A DNA stretch of 64,000 bases from Sandaracinomonas limnophila. Its GTDB lineage: Bacteria > Bacteroidota > Bacteroidia > Cytophagales > Spirosomataceae. Below are positions 61,508 to 64,000 of the stretch, piece after piece. The translations under genes and the position numbers were made by a program. The first letter of the stretch is position 1. Every line of letters starts with the position of its first letter. A model generated the notes under the pieces. That model made no database searches. It had not been told where the DNA came from and saw only the letters and a list, made by a program, of their open reading frames with translations. The DNA lies in assembly GCF_004005965.1 (NCBI RefSeq), contig NZ_SACY01000003.1:1-64000 (forward strand), in the 5' to 3' direction.

Positions 61508-64000
61508 ACCACTACATTCACAATTCTTTTCGGAACCACAATTACTTTCTTTGGGGTAGCGCCAGCAAGATATTTTTGTACCTGCTCATTGGCCAATACT
61601 GCTTCCTCAATTGCCTGTGGAGTTGCATCTGTTGGGAATGACAAAGTCAATTTCACTTTTCCATTAAATGAAATCGGGTAATTAAAGGAATCCTCCACCA
61701 AATATGAAGCATTAAATTCTGGGAAAGTAGCATAAGATAAAGATCCCTCCTGCTCACCTAGTACCGTCCATAATTCTTCTGAAATATGTGGGGCATAAGG
61801 AGAAAGCAATAAGACTAAATCTTTTAAAACCGCTTTTTTACTACATTTTAAAGACGACAAATCGTTCACACATATCATTAAAGTAGAAACAACTGTATTG
61901 AAAGAAAAACGATCTAAATCATCTTGCACCTTGCGAATAGCGGTGTGCAACACCTTTAATTCTTCTGGCGTGGCTGCCTCATCTGACACCTTACATTTTT
62001 GTGAAACCTCATCAAAAAACAAACGCCAAACCTTTTTTAAGAAGTTATGAGAACCTGATATACTGTTGGTATTCCAAGGCTTAAATTGTTCTAAAGGACC
62101 CAAGAACATTTCATACACACGCAAAGTATCTGCGCCATATTTGGCAATTAAATCATCAGGATTTACGACATTGAATTTCGACTTCGACATCTTTTCCACT
62201 TCCCAACCGCACACATATTTTCCATCTTCTAAAATAAATTCAGCATCCGCTGGCACATCATTTCTGCTCGATTTAAATGTCTCCACATCCAACACATCAT
62301 TATCAACAATATTAACATCTACGTGTAGTGCAGCTACATCGTATTGATCTTTTAATCCATGAGAAACAAAAGTTACCTTCTCTGAATCTTTTACACGATA
62401 AACAAAGTTAGAACGACCTTGAATCATACCTTGGTTGATCAATTTTTTGGCAAATTCTTCCTCTTTCACATAACCTAAATCCTTCAGGAATTTATTCCAA
62501 AAACGAGAGTACAAAAGGTGTCCGGTTGCATGTTCTGAACCACCGATATACAAATCCACTGCCTGCCAATATTCGATAGATTCCTTACTAGCAAACGCAT
62601 CCTTATTTTGAGCATCCATGTAACGATACCAATACCAAGACGATCCTGCCCAACCTGGCATGGTCGACCATTCGTAATCGTATTGTCCCTGGTACTTCCA
62701 AGCATCGGCAGCTCTACCTAATGGTGGCTCCCCTGTTTCAGTTGGAAGGTATTTATCGATTTTAGGTAATTCCAAAGGCAATTCACTTTCCTGAATTAAA
62801 TAAGGCAATAATTTACCCGAAGCACTAGGTTTGAAATATACAGGAACTGGTTCTCCCCAGTAACGCTGACGAGAAAATACCGCATTACGCATTCGATATT
62901 GAACTTTACCATTTCCGATACCTTTTTCTTCTAACCAAGTAATTAATTTTTGTGTAGCTTCTTTATAGCTTAAACCATCAATCATTCCTGAATTGATGTA
63001 TTTTCCTTCTTTTGTATTATCTGCCTGTTTTTCGATATCCTTTTGAACATCTAAAATAGGAATGATTGGTAAATTAAAATGTGTTGCAAAATTCCAGTCG
63101 CGTTGATCCCCACTTGGCACACCCATTACCGCACCCGTTCCATATCCAGCCAACACATAATCCGCCAAATAAATTGGCACTTTTTCTCCATTGAATGGAT
63201 TGATCACAAATGATCCTGTGAATACACCAGAAACCTGTTTCACTTCCGACATACGATCTAACTCAGAGCGAGATTTTGCCCAATTGATATATTCCTCAAC
63301 CGCATTTTTTTGAGCAGCTGTGGTTAAATCCATCGCCCATTCATGTTCAGGAGCAAGTACCATAAAAGATACTCCATAAATCGTATCCACGCGAGTGGTA
63401 AAAACCTTAATTTTTTTATCTTGAAGATTGGCAACCGGTTCAAATATATCGAAATCAACCTCTGCACCTACTGATTTCCCAATCCAGTTTCTTTGTTGTT
63501 CTTTCAAAGAATCTACCCAATCAACTTCTTCTAATCCACGCAATAAACGGTCAGCATAAGCAGTGATTCGCATCGACCATTGGCGCATTTTCTTTTGCTC
63601 TACTGGATATCCCCCACGCTCTGAAACACCATCTTTTACCTCATCATTGGCCAAAACTGTTCCCAATGCCGGACACCAGTTCACCACTGAATCATCTAAA
63701 AAGGCTAAACGGAAGTTTAATAGGTATTCATATTTTTCGTCTTCAGAAAGTGATTTCCATTCTTCTGCTGATATACGAATCGTTTCATCATCACAAACAA
63801 CTTTTACACCAACACTTCCCTTTTCATTAAAAATGGCTATTAAAGTATCTATCGATTCTGCTTTGTCGGAATCTTGATTATACCAAGAGTTAAACAATTG
63901 CATGAAAATCCACTGAGTCCATTTATAATAAGATGGATCTGAGGTACGTACTTCTCTTGACCAATCGAATGAAAAACCAATATTTTTTAACTGCTCAATG
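61504..64000 (-). CDS. leuS: Leucine--tRNA ligase, N-terminal part outside the window
   Basis: The frame is open from 61504 to the right edge, so the visible 831 or so codons are the C-terminal part; an internal Met at 63903 is not the start. Seen are the LeuRS-specific stretch NWCPALGTVLANDEV, the editing domain with GTGAVMGVPSGDQRDWNFA, the KMSKS loop as MSKSKFNVV, the EMFLGPLEQFKPWN segment, and an anticodon-binding domain ending with a short beta tail. The HIGH motif would lie beyond the edge. It overlaps the convergent mutS2 stop by 4 bp. Confidence 0.96.
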   Translation of the reverse strand, partial: IEQLKNIGFSFDWSREVRTSDPSYYKWTQWIFMQLFNSWYNQDSDKAESIDTLIAIFNEKGSVGVKVVCDDETIRISAEEWKSLSEDEKYEYLLNFRLAFLDDSVVNWCPALGTVLANDEVKDGVSERGGYPVEQKKMRQWSMRITAYADRLLRGLEEVDWVDSLKEQQRNWIGKSVGAEVDFDIFEPVANLQDKKIKVFTTRVDTIYGVSFMVLAPEHEWAMDLTTAAQKNAVEEYINWAKSRSELDRMSEVKQVSGVFTGSFVINPFNGEKVPIYLADYVLAGYGTGAVMGVPSGDQRDWNFATHFNLPIIPILDVQKDIEKQADNTKEGKYINSGMIDGLSYKEATQKLITWLEEKGIGNGKVQYRMRNAVFSRQRYWGEPVPVYFKPSASGKLLPYLIQESELPLELPKIDKYLPTETGEPPLGRAADAWKYQGQYDYEWSTMPGWAGSSWYWYRYMDAQNKDAFASKESIEYWQAVDLYIGGSEHATGHLLYSRFWNKFLKDLGYVKEEEFAKKLINQGMIQGRSNFVYRVKDSEKVTFVSHGLKDQYDVAALHVDVNIVDNDVLDVETFKSSRNDVPADAEFILEDGKYVCGWEVEKMSKSKFNVVNPDDLIAKYGADTLRVYEMFLGPLEQFKPWNTNSISGSHNFLKKVWRLFFDEVSQKCKVSDEAATPEELKVLHTAIRKVQDDLDRFSFNTVVSTLMICVNDLSSLKCSKKAVLKDLVLLLSPYAPHISEELWTVLGEQEGSLSYATFPEFNASYLVEDSFNYPISFNGKVKLTLSFPTDATPQAIEEAVLANEQVQKYLAGATPKKVIVVPKRIVNVVV

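Noticed and set aside
61504-63903. A complete, unusually short leuS starting at 63903
   Set aside because: The frame continues without a stop to the right edge and encodes typical LeuRS sequence there, so the Met is internal and the gene is cut by the window.

Overview
The window is an AT-rich, densely packed chromosomal segment from a Gram-negative member of the Bacteroidota, most likely the order Cytophagales (inference). Supporting genes are PorX (type IX secretion regulator), an Oar-like TonB-dependent receptor, a DUF3078 protein, KdsB (Kdo/LPS synthesis), and several promoters that match the Bacteroidota -7 consensus TAnnTTTG. Nearly everything is ordinary core genome. No prophage, insertion sequence, CRISPR array or tRNA gene was seen.

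Layout. 1-62 is the 5' end of a 16S rRNA gene (minus) with its leader, followed by the minus-strand group DUF1648 protein-queA-tyrS. 3.5-5.1 kb holds a cobalamin adenosyltransferase and ilvE. 5.1-7.2 kb holds a lipoprotein, a candidate small RNA and rmuC. 7.2-11.4 kb is a minus-strand run (S9 peptidase, YgiQ, PhnA-like). 11.6-18.0 kb is a complete six-gene ebo operon (eboA-F), a metabolite-trafficking cluster. 18-21.5 kb has a Spy-like protein, an unknown protein and a beta-helix/di-heme protein pair. 21.6-25 kb is the TonB-dependent receptor. 25.2-29.3 kb is a tightly coupled plus-strand operon selD-hydrolase-RsmI-like-MBL-pssA-purS. 29.7-32.1 kb is an AsmA-like protein. 32.1-37.6 kb is the minus-strand group kdsB-metH-metF. 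37.7-42.3 kb contains small envelope and metabolic genes, including a 54-residue membrane protein. 42.4-45.3 kb has Ppx/GppA, a HesB-like protein and PorX. 45.3-46.8 kb has an FtsE-like ATPase, a transaldolase-like enzyme and the SRP RNA gene. 46.8-53 kb is mixed metabolism and transport. 53-57 kb is pyruvate carboxylase fused to a gamma-glutamylcyclotransferase-like domain. 57-64 kb holds pdxA, a hydroxyacid dehydrogenase, mutS2 and the start-truncated leuS.

The most unusual structure is a set of 7- and 8-bp tandem-repeat arrays, some carrying GC-richer REP-like hairpins. The stop codons of seven genes lie in, or within 2 bp of, such arrays. Because the period is not a multiple of three, most unit types offer stop codons in all frames. 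Two array regions (about 40.1-40.4 kb and inside mutS2 at about 60.93-61.05 kb) carry what looks like the same double-hairpin element. In mutS2 it is read through in frame, adding about 40 residues between the ATPase and Smr domains. Other notable items are the pyruvate carboxylase-GGCT fusion, the ebo operon and the candidate small RNA at 5.8 kb.
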